From: Takashimella koratensis
Lineage: Eukaryota; Basidiomycota; Tremellomycetes; Trichosporonales; Tetragoniomycetaceae
DNA: 64,000 bases
NCBI GenBank assembly: GCA_003116875.1
Contig: BCKT01000018.1
Span: 186,001 to 250,000 of the forward strand
Reading direction: 5' to 3'
The notes below the pieces were generated by a model that was not told the DNA's origin, did no database searches, and saw nothing but the letters and a program-made list of their open reading frames with translations. This document shows, in pieces, positions 53,393-64,000 of this stretch; position 1 is the first letter of the stretch, and each line of letters opens with the position of its first letter. A program made the position numbers and the translations under genes.

Positions 53393-54774
53393 GGTGTGTT
53401 TTGTTCGAATCAAGGGAGCCAAGTACGAGATACTAAGTATTCGTCCAAGTATGTTGGGCAAAGTCAGTGATTGTTTATGGTTTGCCGTGAATAACCGTGA
53501 CTGGAAGCCACCGTTGAATGGTCTTATACTCACGACAAAGTCCGAGGACGATAGAGTGGATCGGGACGGGGAGAACCGGGTAGGATTTCGAAAGGCCGTG
53601 AGCGGAGGTAGAGAAGATGAAGAAGGGAGGGGGGGATAAGACAGAGTTGAGATGGTTACAAACCCCGGTACTGGCTGTAGTCTAGTCTGTCAGAGGTAAA
53701 GAGGCGTGCGGTAATCTCGGCGCAATCGGCGATACCCGTCCTACCGCCTCCACCTCGAACCTGAGAAGCCTCCACTTTGGTCTCCGGGCCGCACGCCATC
53801 AGCACAAGAAGATTGCAGGGTTGCATGCTAGGGTATCAGAAAGGCAGAAGAGAGACAGAGCAGCAGAGCATGGGGATGGGGGGCATGAGCATAAACTCGG
53901 GTGCCGCTTCCGGAGTCCATTGCAGTTGGCTCGTCACCATCGGATGATTCTCCATTCTTCATTCGTCATCGGTGTGAATATTCTCCCGTGAGGGTACAAC
54001 TCTCTTCCTGCCAGGGTTCAACGGGCGGAGGGTTTTGGGGGGTCGGAGTGCTGTTGAATTACATACATATTTACGCTTAACCGGTGCCGCGGCAGTCGAA
54101 GGGCTAGAGAGGTAGGTCAGATCCACTACTCCGTGATCGGACCGGAGGTAGTGAAGTGGTTGCAACCGGTCGAGTGGTAGGTGTGAGAAGGTGGAGCTGA
54201 CCCAGCAGCGAGAAAGCGAGAGAGGGAGAGAGACAGAGAGACAGGAATCTGTGAGGATGAGTCGATATCGGGTATTTGGAAGCGATTGATGACTCATGAG
54301 AACGGACGATCGGTCCGGTCATGACGACTGCAAAGTCACCTCGAGCGCAATCTCTCGGTTATGGTCTCCTTGCTATCTGTTGGGCACTGAACGCTCATTG
54401 ACTCCCCAAAGTGCAGACCTGCTGGCGTGTTTACTGACTGACTCGCTGGGGCTTTCTCTTGCTCCCTCGTTCGGCACGTTTTCGGGGCGTTTGCTGCTCT
54501 TGGCACACCGGTCGCTGGCTCGCCGTCGGTGTCGCTTCTCAGTTCGCTCGTGCTCTTCTTCACTGCATCCTTGAGTCACCTTGTGCGAACTTGACTCTTG
54601 ACTCTGTGGTTCCTTGCCAGACAGCTCATGAGTTGACCCGGTCTCGCTACTGGATCTATCCTTCTCATGGTATCGATGCCACTACGAGACAAGAGCCGGA
54701 CATTTCCCATGTGTTTCTCACGTGAGTGAAATACCGCGAATTTCCGAATGTGGCGCGTTTCATCATCGCGTGGT

Positions 54775-54805
<31 letters not shown>

Positions 54806-55025
54806 ATGGATGTTTGGTTCCATGAATTTGACTCTCAGCAATCATCTACATCCTCACCATCACCGTCTCATCCACCGTCACCACTACCTCTCATTCCCAC
54901 CGTCTGTGCCACGACCTCGACCCTGGGGGCTACTGAGACACTTTACAAACTTCCCCACCCTCGCGTTCGGCATGTCCCATCGCCATCGCCATCGCCATCT
55001 CCCGTCCAACCCCTGATCAACACCG
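53393..55025. promoter_or_regulatory. Longest gene-free stretch of the window (1.6 kb)
   Basis: The stretch separates divergent starts at 53392 (-) and 55026 (+). It contains purine-rich runs (agagagggagagagacagag near 54217-54242), a (GT)n microsatellite and no open frame with codon bias. It may hold long regulatory regions or a non-coding transcript; I see no proof of either. Confidence 0.45.
54777..54803. repeat. (GT)n microsatellite
   Basis: About thirteen GT dinucleotides with one interruption (gtgtgtctgtgtgtgtgtg...), about 220 bases upstream of the 55026 ATG. Confidence 0.85.
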
Positions 55026-58000
55026 ATGTCACTTCGGGCTCGACCACTCTTACCTACCCCGTCCCTCTCCTCTTCTCTCTCCGCCACCAGCTCTGCCTCA
55101 TCCATGCCTCCTCCATCCGCATCCACATCCACATCCTGGTCCGACCCCACTGCGACTGGGCACGCAGGGTACCGTTCGAGCGGGAAAGACTTCGACGAGG
55201 CCGTCACTGTCGTCGGAAGAAGTTATAGCCCCCCGCTCATCGAGCTTGATGATGACCACATCGACGATGTAGATGCTGCTAGTTCCAGCTCACGTGGGCG
55301 AGGTACAAAGGAGAGGAAAAGTGGGAACAGGAGTGAGAGTCTGGCAGAGATGACCCCGGCAGAGAGGTTGAGAGCACTCCTCGGTCAAATGGAACAAGAA
55401 GCGCGCGCGGCGAAACCAATCTCGACAAATCCTAGGCCCAGGGCGCCGAATCATGGTACGGAAGAGAACGAAGAAGATGGGGAAGACGGGGAAGACGGAA
55501 GAGAGGAGGAGAGAAGAGAAGAGGATGAAATGGATAGCCCACCAACACCGCCGCCTCGAATAAGTAATCCCTACCTCTCTCGGCGGCATACGAGTGGTAG
55601 GTGTGCCGTGACGTGGGTGGACGGGTCGGTGCTGATGTAGTACAGGAACGAGGTCGCCTCCTCCGCCGCGTCGGATACCATCGCGAGTCCTCGCTCTCCA
55701 TGCCAGTATGTCCTCATCTCAATCCTTCCTTGGTCATGTTCAACCACTAGACGACAATGACTCTAGTTCTGATTCATAGTCGCTGACAATCCTAGGCACA
55801 TCGCGATCACCTGAACCCGAGGTGGAGAACCACAGCCCGCGTCGCCCTACAGCTCTCGAGACGTTTATCGCGACCCGCACTGTCGACGCTTCTTGGTCCT
55901 CGGGGAAACGCAAAGCGCGCGCATCGCCATCTTCTACCCGGACTCCATCCCATCCTCACTCTTCCTCACCCCGACCGAGTCCCTTGCATGTCCGGGAAAC
56001 TGAAGAACCCGATTTTTCCGACGCCGAGCCCTCACCCGATCTCGTTCGTCTACCGACCCACACACCACGCCGGACTGTCGTCGATCCGCCCCCCGATACC
56101 TCGGCGCTCTTCGCGATGGGGCTGGAAAATACGTCGATACAGCAAGGGGAAGTGGATTTGGAAGTGGATAATAGTAGAGTACCGTGGACGGATGAGAGTG
56201 GGGCAGAAGAGGGCAGCGAAGCAGGCGCTGAGTGGGATAGGAGTAGAGTCGGGGTGCACTTGGATGAGGAGGTTGATGAGGAAGAGGAGGGAGCGTGGGA
56301 CGAAGAAGGTAATGAGGGGAGTCGGTATAGGAGTGGAACGGCGAGACCCGGCGACGTGCACGGTGCTTGGCATGGATACCAAGGTCATTCCGAAGGCGAT
56401 GGAGCTTACGAAGACGGAGAGTATCAGGACCCCGAGGTCTACGGCCACGACGAAGCAGAGGACCAAATACACCTACAGTCGATGAACACAAGTCGCCGTA
56501 AACGACTTGAGGCTGATACTTCCCTCCCACCTGTTCCTGAACCCGAAGCATCGGACGAAGACGAGAACGAAACCGAGGCTTTTCAGCGTCGTCGAGCAGG
56601 ACTGTTCCGACCCAGTCCAAGATTATCGCAGTCTCCATCCACTTCGCTTTCGGCATCTTGGTCGAATCGATTGGCACACGTTGCTAGCTCGTCCACCACG
56701 CAAAGCCAAGGGACCAATAAGGCGCGGACAGGGTACCCAGCCTGGAGCGGTGGAGGCGAGACAAGGACAGCGGCGTCCTCGGCTTCGGCTTCGTTCGTAT
56801 CTGCGACAGCAAGTCCACAAGTCAGTCCGGACTGCTCGACCTATGTCCTCCGCCAAAGAACGCCGCCGAGGGGTATGGCGACCAGAGAAGAGGCCATTGG
56901 TTGGACAGGGGTACCGGTCGGTGCGAGAGCACCGGGCACGTCCCCATCCCCTCGACGAGACACAGTGACCCCGCAACGGGCTATGGCGGTCACCTCACCG
57001 AACAAGTCACCTTCCAAGTCGCCCGGCACGAGTCAGAACAGGAGATCGCCGAACACTAGCGGGATCCAGATCTCACCAAGTACGAGCCACGCCAAGATCT
57101 CACCTCACAAGCCCACTTCTCCTTCTCAGCCCGCTGGGTTGATCTCATCTTCCGAGGTTGTATCCACGCCCTCTCGGACTCCCAGACCAAGGACAGAACC
57201 CGCGCCCATATCAGCTACAACAGGATCAGGAGGAACGAATCTTACCCCGCGCCCGCCGGGTTCTTGGTATACCCCGAATCAGAATCGAGGGGTTCGTTTC
57301 TCTCCGCTCAGACACGAGGTTGTCGTCTCGGACCACAGTGGGAGTACGATAGATATGAGTGAAGACGGGTCAGTGCATCGGATCAAACTCAGTCCGCGCA
57401 AGTCGCCTCTGTCCCGAGGGAACCAGTCTCAATTGTGAGTAACTCAAGACTCCACCTATCCATGCCATGTTTCTCCCTTCCCATCGCTTTTCTCTCCTCA
57501 TTTGCGCGAAATCGTACCTCTGCTGAATATCACAGGCTACCAAAATCAACCACGGCAACCGACGCCATGCCGTCATTGACAGAAGCCGCCCGCCGCTCGG
57601 CACTCGCCAAGACCGCCGCCGACGCCGCGCGGGCAGCATGGATGGATGCGATCGCTGCTCTGCCCGTAGGGAAGGGAGAGGTCCAGGTCGTCGCTGCGGC
57701 AGCTAGGGTCGGGTGGAGTTGGGGTACGTGGGCTTGGTGGGTCGTCATGGAGGTGTTGCTCCTCTGGGGCGTGTTCAGGTAAGTACCGGCGCTTGACTGT
57801 TTCCAAATCTCAGTCTTATCATGAACTTGGCTAACGGTTGTGTGAATAGGGTGACCATTGACTACGCTACCTCGACACATTATCTTTCTTCCATCGACCC
57901 CTTCAACCCATCCCTTGGTTTCGTACAAGGCGTTAAACTCCCCTTCACGCTGATCCAAGGCCCTAGTGGACTCGGGAGCGGGGGTGGGAGTGTGGGAGCG

Positions 58001-58126
58001 GCGTTGAATACGGGGTTTGTGGTGAATCGAGGCCCAGCGAATTTCTTCGATTTGGTAGAGGGCTGGGGGGTTTGGGAGTGGGTTGGGATGAGCACGGGTT
58101 CGGGCAAGGTTTGGGTCCCGACGTAG
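55026..58126 (+). CDS. Large mostly disordered protein with one C-terminal membrane segment
   Basis: Five exons: 55026..~55597, ~55645..~55706, ~55797..57434, ~57535..~57779 and ~57850..58126, with in-frame joins (SG|TRSPPPP, S|TSRSPEPEVE, Q-L|LPKSTT, FR|VTIDY). The protein starts MSLRARPLLPTPSLSS and is rich in S, P, E and D over ~750 residues. It has a short helix (LAEMTPAERLRALLGQMEQEA) near residue 105 and many SP/TP sites. The last exons encode an ordered part: MPSLTEAARRSALAKTAADA, AARAAWMDAIAALPVGKGEV, then the TM stretch WGTWAWWVVMEVLLLWGVFR. A ~90-residue tail (TIDYATSTHYLSSIDPFNPS ... GKVWVPT) follows. A tail-anchored type protein, possibly of the nuclear envelope or ER, is an inference. 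No family recognised. Confidence 0.6.
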
Positions 58127-58585
58127 CCTGAGACGCTGGTAGACCGTCGTTTGGATAGCTTGACTTGTCAGCAGGAGAGTAGGGAGGAAGGGGGTGCTGT
58201 ATCTGCTGAGCGTATAATCTTGGGATATGGAGCTGTAGTTGTAGTCATAGTTATAGTTCAGGTCGACATCACCATGAGCGTTGAGGTGTCTTACCTTTTG
58301 GTGTTATCCGAAAATTCCTACTTGGGTCGCTGGGTTGTACTCAATCTTGAGAATATGTCATTATCGGGTTGTTGACTTGTCTGTCCCAGTGGTTAATTTC
58401 AACTTTTTTCTCGGAACTCATCTACCGGCCAGCCAAGTTTATCATCCATCCACTTTCCATTTCACATTTCATCCTTCCATCCTTGCATTGCCCACCCACG
58501 TTCCTATCTCACGACTCACGACTCACATACCCCGACTCGAACTGGATCCGTTGATCTGCTGATAACGAGAGGGAGACGTAGCGCC
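58127..58585. other. Intergenic region
   Basis: About 460 bases lie between two plus-strand genes. The second half is pyrimidine-rich up to the NAA25 start. No RNA gene seen. Confidence 0.4.
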
Positions 58586-61500
58586 ATGGCCAAGCCGGTA
58601 GACTGGGCGACAGAAGAGCGCAAGCTCCAGTCGGTTTACGGTGAGTTCCATACCTGCTCGAGTACGATATTGCTTCACCTCGAAAGCTGGGAGGGATCAA
58701 TGGGTTCGCGTTAAATGATATGTGCTGACTGACTCTGTTGCTACCCCTTCTATCTGGAACTCTTCGCTACGAATCCGTATTTGCTTGGACTTTATAGATG
58801 ACGTCCTTGGAGGTCGGTTGAAACCCGCTCGAGAAGCGATCGACCGATGGCTGAAGAAACACCCCAAATCCCAACCTGCGCTAGTACGTCAAATACAGAG
58901 CTCAGGTTCCCTTCATCCGATGCTGATCCTACCCTCCAGGTCATGCGTATGGTACTTCTTGAGAAGACAGGAAGCGGGGTCGATACCGTTCTAGCAGCAT
59001 ACGAGCAGGTCAAGCGAACTGCACCCTTTTCAGGCCGGAGCGTGTGGTGGATCAGTCTTACACTGAGGAACGTTGGTCGTCGTGAGTCTTGTGTCCTGCG
59101 ACTACCTCCCAGCGCAGCGCATAGACTCGGCGGTCCGTGATAGTGTCAAGGTCCTTGATTTTCTCGAGAACATCCTATGACAGCGTTGCTAAGTGAGATG
59201 CAGCCGACCTCGTTCTCGCGTTATATACGGAACTGTGGGAAGCTCGACCTGAGATTGTCGAGTTGGGTGAACAAGTCTTCCTTCATGCCGCGGCTGTGAA
59301 CGATGTGGACACTATGATGGCTGTAAGTGATATCCCCTCCATCGCTCTCGTGGAGTCCATGATGCTGACTCTGGACTTGGGATTCAGAGCTCGCGCAAGG
59401 TGTTCAATTTGACAAAGTCACCTATCTGGGCCAGACTAGCTGCATTCTCCCAAGTTACCAAAGTGAGTCATCGCATCCCTGCTCAGATCACTTCACCTCA
59501 TCTCGCCTTTTCCACCCATCCCAGACATCCCCCTCCAAGTCCCAGCCGCTCTTCAAAGCCTACTAACTCCCACCAGCACACCCCACCACCTACCGAATCC
59601 ACACCTTTCCCCCTCGCCCCTCCTAAATCCCTCTTACCCGCGTCTCTGCTCCTCCGCGCATCCGGCCCACTCCCGCCTTCCTCCTCAATCCTCTGGCTCG
59701 CCCTCCGTATCGCTTTGGCCTCCGGAGACGCCGCGGAAGCTGCGAAACTCATCCGTACGCACGGGGAGAGAGGCGGGCTAGTCAGGCAGTGGGTGGTTAT
59801 GCAGGCGACAGAGGCGGTCAGTGCGACAAAGAGCGTGGAAGGGTGGGACGAAGAGAGCTTTGAACGGGCTTTGAAGGTCATTCAGACGGACGAAGAGGCG
59901 TGAGTACAAGTTGACAATTGGAGAGATTGAGAAATGAGCAGACAATGAGAGGATGCTGATTGTTCATGTCGCAGACAAAGAAACTACGCATTCTACCAAC
60001 ACCTTCAATCTCGACTTGCGCTCGTCCCTTCGTCTGAGAACACGGCCAAAGTTCGATCAGCGCTGACAAAGCTGTACGAGAACATTGGGGCTAAGGAACG
60101 TGCACCCTCGCTGGCGCTGTTGGAGATGGGCGAAGCGGAGGAGGGAACGGTGCAGAGGTATTGGAGCAAGTGGGGGAGTAAAGGGTCGGCAGTGAGTGAG
60201 GTGGAGGGAGTGGTCAAGTCGGGAAAGGTTAAGAATGAGGATGTGGAGAGTGTTCTTGCGGCTACCGTGAAAGCGGGACATGTGAGTATTTATAGATTCA
60301 ACAAATTCAATCCCTCTCATTTGATCTTATGAGATACCAATATCCCTCCGTGTCTTGGTTCCGCTGACAACCTCAGTCCGACCTCAAGTCGTACCTCTCC
60401 CTACTCAATGCCGAACTCTACCTCCTACGGCAATCCAAGCCCACCCCAATGACCGAACTCGCATCAAAGTGGTGGAGCCTGTACACCTCGGGGTTGGAAT
60501 ACGGCCTCAACTTGCCCAAGACGGACGTGCAGTATGCAGACGAGGCGGGGCTAGTGGCTGTGCAAGTCTTGGTAGCGCTCTGGGCGAAAGAAAAGAGTAA
60601 GTCGATGTTTCGTTGGTATCGAATTCGCAAGGAAAGGCAATATAGCGCTGACAAGGTATGCTTTGGGTGGTATAGGTGAAGATGCGCTCGTACAGGCTGT
60701 AATTTGCGCAGAATACATCTTGTCCAAGTCTCCATCGGCGCACGCCCGATTCCTGCTAATCAGGCTTTACCGCCTCCTTGGTACGTCCTCGGCCTCTTTT
60801 CTTATCCCCGCCTTTCACCCATGATTCTCCACTAAATTCAGCAATCTTGCTTTGGATCTTTTGATTTATACTAACGACTTACAGGTACCCCGCAACTGTC
60901 TAGTGCTCACCTCGACGCGATGAAGGTGTCTGAGATTATGCTTGATACGTTGTCATACCCGTGGTTAGAGCGAGGCGCGGTCGAGGCCTATCTGACTACA
61001 GAGGGAAGGAAGGTGTGGGAGAAGACGACAGAAGCCGCGGGGAAGATGTACAAGCGTAGCGCATCAGAAGTGAGTGAGATGATCTGTGACTGACTCCAGT
61101 TGCAGAGTTCGGTCGAGACAGGGATTGAGATCGCCAGTGGTGTGCTGGACGTGGTAGTAGTCGTTGCGCAAGTCTTAACGGATGCTGATGTTTTCCGCAG
61201 CTCCCAGAGTACATCAAGCAGGCATTAGAGAACGAGAGCTATAACAAGGTATGTAAAGCTTGCCGGATCTAATCCAAGCTGTTCAATACTCATGCCATTG
61301 ATCAGGTGCACGAGATCCAAGCCCTTGTTGATGCTTTGGACACCTCTATATCGGCGCGGATCCTTCAAATTGAGACTCTACTTTACTCGACCATGAGCGG
61401 ATCTGAGTTTCCTCTTCACGTCGTCAACGCAATCTCCAGTGCTCTATCCAAAGGTACATCACCCTCATTCTCTCTCCTTCCCCTGTTCCGCACTCCTCAC

Positions 61501-62469
61501 CCAGCTCGCCATTTCAGGAGAAATGAAAAAAGTAGGAGCTGACAGTTTGGTACAGAGGTCACCGATAATCGAAGCTACGAGCTCCTCCCTGATTCGGCAG
61601 GGTTGGGAATGAAGACTTTGATGAACCCGATGGAGGTGTCGGAAGCTTGGGTGAAGGCCTTGGGTTGGATGACGGTCCGGCTGGCCAAGTGGAGTGTGGG
61701 AGAGGCGTACACTGAGGATATGCCGAACACCGACGAGGTGGGTTTGGGCTACAGAGCAGGGTCCGAAACCGTTCAGCTACAAAAACGAAATCGGAAGCTG
61801 ACTGGAGTCCAGTTGACGAAATCTGAGATCGCGCTGGTCAATGCCCTCAATGAATTGATCAAGCCGGCGACATCGAATGGATCTACCGAAACAACGAGCG
61901 AGAGTGGATCTGCAGAATATCCAGTTGCCTCTGTTTTCTCTCCGAATCTCCAACTGTGCCTCCAGGATCCTGAGGGGTCGCTTCACCCTTTCCTCGTGCT
62001 TATATTGGTAAGTCCCCACTTGACTTGTTCCGCTGTCAACACAACGTATTCACAAGCGGACACTGACCATCCGGTGCGTTTCAGTTGGCGCGCTCGGTCC
62101 AAGTAGTCAGCAAGAGGGTCAATCAGATGCTTCAAGTGCCCAAGGGGAAGAAACGTGACCCGGCGCTCGTGCTGGTTCAACAAGGGATCAAAGCGGCTCA
62201 AGCGGCGTTGAAGGAGAAGAAAGAGGAGGTTGTGGCGAAGTTGGAAAGGAAAGAGGTGAAGGCTGTTCAGGGGTTCTTTGAGGTGAGTCGAGCTATGCGA
62301 CACAATCGAGCGAAGCGGGGGGGAGGTGGTGATTTGTTAAGTGTGGGTGTGAGTGTGTGAGCTGATATGGGTACGTGGACAGGACGAGATCAAACAGAAG
62401 ATCGTGGGTGATATAGAGAAAGCTCGAGGTGAGGTCAAGGACGCAATGGTCAAAGCTTTGTTGAAATGA
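58586..62469 (+). CDS. NAA25: NatB N-acetyltransferase auxiliary subunit (NAA25/MDM20/Arm1)
   Basis: About 15 short exons; start 58586 (MAKPVDWATEERKLQSVY), stop TGA 62467..62469. With the catalytic Naa20, this subunit acetylates N termini beginning Met-Asp/Glu/Asn/Gln and anchors NatB to ribosomes. Tetratricopeptide-like helices occur throughout: GRLKPAREAIDRWLKKHPKS, VMRMVLLEKTGSGVDTVLAA, DLVLALYTELWEARPEIVEL and KVFNLTKSPIWARLAAFSQ. The middle (LASKWWSLYTSGLEYGLNLP, FLLIRLYRLLGTPQLSSAHL) is the conserved core of the fungal family. The C terminus is charged and helical, ending DAMVKALLK. A Pro-rich insert (HTPPPTESTPFPLAPPKSLL) starts one exon. Exon assignments are mine; several boundaries are accurate only to a few bases. 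Confidence 0.85.
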
Positions 62470-62767
62470 TGAGCAACGAGGGGTAAAGTAGGGTAAAGGA
62501 AAGCCGTGGGTAGATGAATATGAAGACGATGAGTTTGGGTCTTGCGTTGGACATTACGAAATAGCATGGTTGAGATATGCATAATGCAATTGTGAATGCG
62601 ATGGATGGTATGGTAAATGCACAAGGCAGAACTGGGTAAGGTAAATGCACAAGGCAGAACTGATGAGTATGCTGGGTGGTGGTACAATTTGGCGTGGATA
62701 GGGTGTTGTTGTCGACGTGAACGAAATGCGAAAAGGTTACGATGGTTGTTGAATTCGTTGGTTCGAG
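62470..62767. other. Convergent 3' interval with a 28-bp tandem duplication
   Basis: About 300 bases lie between the NAA25 stop and the last exon of CTK3. It contains a direct duplication (see the separate repeat entry). Confidence 0.5.
62612..62662. repeat. Direct duplication of a 23-base unit, 28-base period
   Basis: ggtaaatgcacaaggcagaa followed by ctg occurs at 62612-62634 and again, identical, at 62640-62662. A local tandem duplication in the 3' UTR region. Confidence 0.85.
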
Positions 62768-64000
62768 TTACTCTCGAGCTATTGCTCGTTTCGCGTCACT
62801 GAGAGATATCGTCAGCATGTGCGGTCGACAGATAGGCGTCGCTCTTGAACCCAAAGCAGCAAAAAGCAGACCCAATCCTCGACTCACTCAGCCATGGCAA
62901 CCTCGTCATCCTCGCCCAAATCACTAGTTGTCTCCCACGCGATCTCAAACTCAACCTCGAGCGCCGACTCTCCCTCTGTCTTCTCGGCACCGACGACCTT
63001 GTCCCCTCCGAGCCCTTTGTCGCGCGGTAACGGTGGTGGTGGCATGTAGCTGGTCCCACTCTGACCGGTGGTGGTGGTGGGGTCAGCAAGATGGGAGGCG
63101 GGTGGTCGACCTGAACTTCGTGGAGAAGCGGGGGTGAAGGGAGATGGAGAGGCAGGAGAAGGGACGGCGCTGGAACTGGTGCCTCGGGGCGGTAAGAGAG
63201 GGGGTATTGGGAGGATCCACATCCGTTCTCGAAGGCGCTTTTGCTGAAAGAAATTGGTCAGAGGTGAGCCATTGATCATTGTCAAGAAGAAGATCCGAGG
63301 GAGGTAACTAAAAAGAAGGAGGAAGATGAGATAAGAGACGACTTACCCGCTCGCGATCCTCTTCGATCCGCTGCACCACCTCTCCTCGAGACATTGGTTC
63401 CTCTCTATCCCGTTTACGAGGCGACTTGCTCCTGTCTTCCCTACAAGGAATCAGTTGATCCTGCACGCAAAGAAAGCCAAAGCTGCAATCAGGCTAACGG
63501 GAGGAGGCGCTCACGATTGTCTTTGGTCGATTAATTTGAGAACAGGGTCGACAATGGAAGGTTCTATCACACGGCGAGTTCGCCAAGATTCGAGTATCTA
63601 CATCCCTTGTCAGCTAAATCGTCGGCTAGGACGCTGAAGAGGAGGCTAGAGCAGTTGAACAGACCTGTTTTGCGCTACGAAGATTGAGCCACCCATCTTT
63701 TGTACTTGGCACAACCCGCTCGACGATCTCTGCAAGGTCACGCTCAACCATGGTTGCGTAGGGGGCGTCCGGTGGTCCGATGGCAGAGGCCGATTCGCAC
63801 AAACTATCGAGGAAATACAACACGTTGATGCGAGTGTTCAAGCTCCCCTGAAGAGATGTTAACAAGCGCCCAATCATCTCGAGCTCGAACGTGCCAATCA
63901 GCTGAGCTCATGAGACCTTTGCTCACTTTTGCGCACTCCTGCATGATACAATCCCATAGATCCTCGCCGCATCGAGCGCCATACTTGACTGCAAAGGAGA
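62768..64000 (-). CDS. CTK3: CTD kinase subunit gamma CTK3, 3' part (runs off the right edge)
   Basis: Partial gene with about six exons visible. Ctk3 with Ctk1 and Ctk2 phosphorylates Ser2 of the RNA polymerase II CTD. The visible CID-like region reads KYGARCGEDLWDCIMQECAK, GSLNTRINVLYFLDSLCES, MVERDLAEIVERVVPSTKDG and WLNLRSAKQ, then ILESWRTRRVIEPSIVDPVL. Downstream are SKSPRKRDREEPMSRGEVVQ, IEEDRER|QKRLRERMWILP, and a Pro/Ser-rich and acidic C terminus. A terminal ORF stop would be at 62884, but the last codons form a strong donor (GCTGA|GTGAGT). A TGCTGACG branch point with TCTCAG acceptor gives a final exon DDAKRAIARE ending at TAA 62768. I prefer the spliced form. The 5' end is outside the window. 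Confidence 0.75.

Noticed and set aside
54722..55228. Plus-strand ORF containing a CVCVCV run
   Set aside because: The run is translation of the (GT)n microsatellite, and the rest lacks codon bias. It overlaps the better-supported start at 55026 in another frame.
1..64000. CRISPR arrays, insertion sequences, retrotransposons, rRNA clusters, telomeric repeats
   Set aside because: No repeated spacer arrays, terminal inverted repeats with a transposase or reverse-transcriptase frame, long rRNA-like sequence or telomere-type repeats were seen. I could not run a covariance search for tRNAs or snRNAs.

Overview
The window is nuclear DNA of a fungus, most likely a basidiomycete yeast-like lineage of the Tremellomycetes (inference). 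The grounds are moderately GC-rich coding DNA with C/G-ending codons, dense short introns (mostly about 50-130 nt) with GT..AG ends and CTGAC/CTAAC-like branch points, very short intergenic gaps, and a set of conserved eukaryotic housekeeping genes. There is no operon structure, rRNA, CRISPR array or insertion sequence. I saw no tRNA, but I made no exhaustive search. I assembled gene models by hand from codon frames and splice sites. Where exon coordinates are given the reading frame closes exactly; otherwise the internal boundaries are approximate.

Layout. 1-6.8 kb: 5' part of a DLT1-like membrane protein (-), a small mitochondrial-looking membrane protein with microexons (-), and two unrecognised disordered or nuclear-type proteins (+). 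6.8-15.1 kb: D-serine dehydratase (-), divergent from GAA1 of the GPI transamidase (+), then NPR2 of the SEACIT/GATOR1 complex (+). 15.6-24 kb: an 18-exon M28 ER metallopeptidase (-), divergent from the tRNA pseudouridine synthase DEG1/PUS3 (+), then U1 snRNP protein C (-). The U1-C gene can only be read through a non-canonical AT..AC intron. 24.5-29.6 kb: a UIM-PARP-UBC (E2) fusion protein (-) and a small orphan ORF (-). 30.7-36 kb: eIF2-alpha (-), divergent from mitochondrial enoyl-CoA hydratase (+), then a DUF2358/SnoaL-like protein (-). 36.3-39.4 kb: a 989-residue disordered protein (-).

39.9-46 kb is an accessory-looking island of unrecognised minus-strand genes with weaker codon bias and large gaps. 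Three of them (41752-43325, 44282-44776, 45444-45911) appear to share a small domain and a phase-2 intron near the C terminus. The last copy is broken by a single in-frame TGA. 46.5-64 kb returns to conserved genes: an ADAM-type metalloprotease (-), COX16 (+), a Gfo/Idh/MocA oxidoreductase (-), a large disordered protein with a C-terminal membrane segment (+), the NatB auxiliary subunit NAA25/MDM20 (+), and the 3' part of CTD-kinase subunit CTK3 (-), which runs off the window.

The genes do not form one pathway. The clearest biology is secretory/ER work (GAA1, M28 peptidase, ADAM), nutrient and translation control (NPR2, eIF2-alpha, PUS3), splicing (U1-C) and mitochondrial metabolism (ECH, COX16). 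The most notable observations are the AT-AC intron in the gene for a 5'-splice-site recognition protein, the UIM-PARP-E2 fusion, and the decaying tandem family at 41.7-46 kb.
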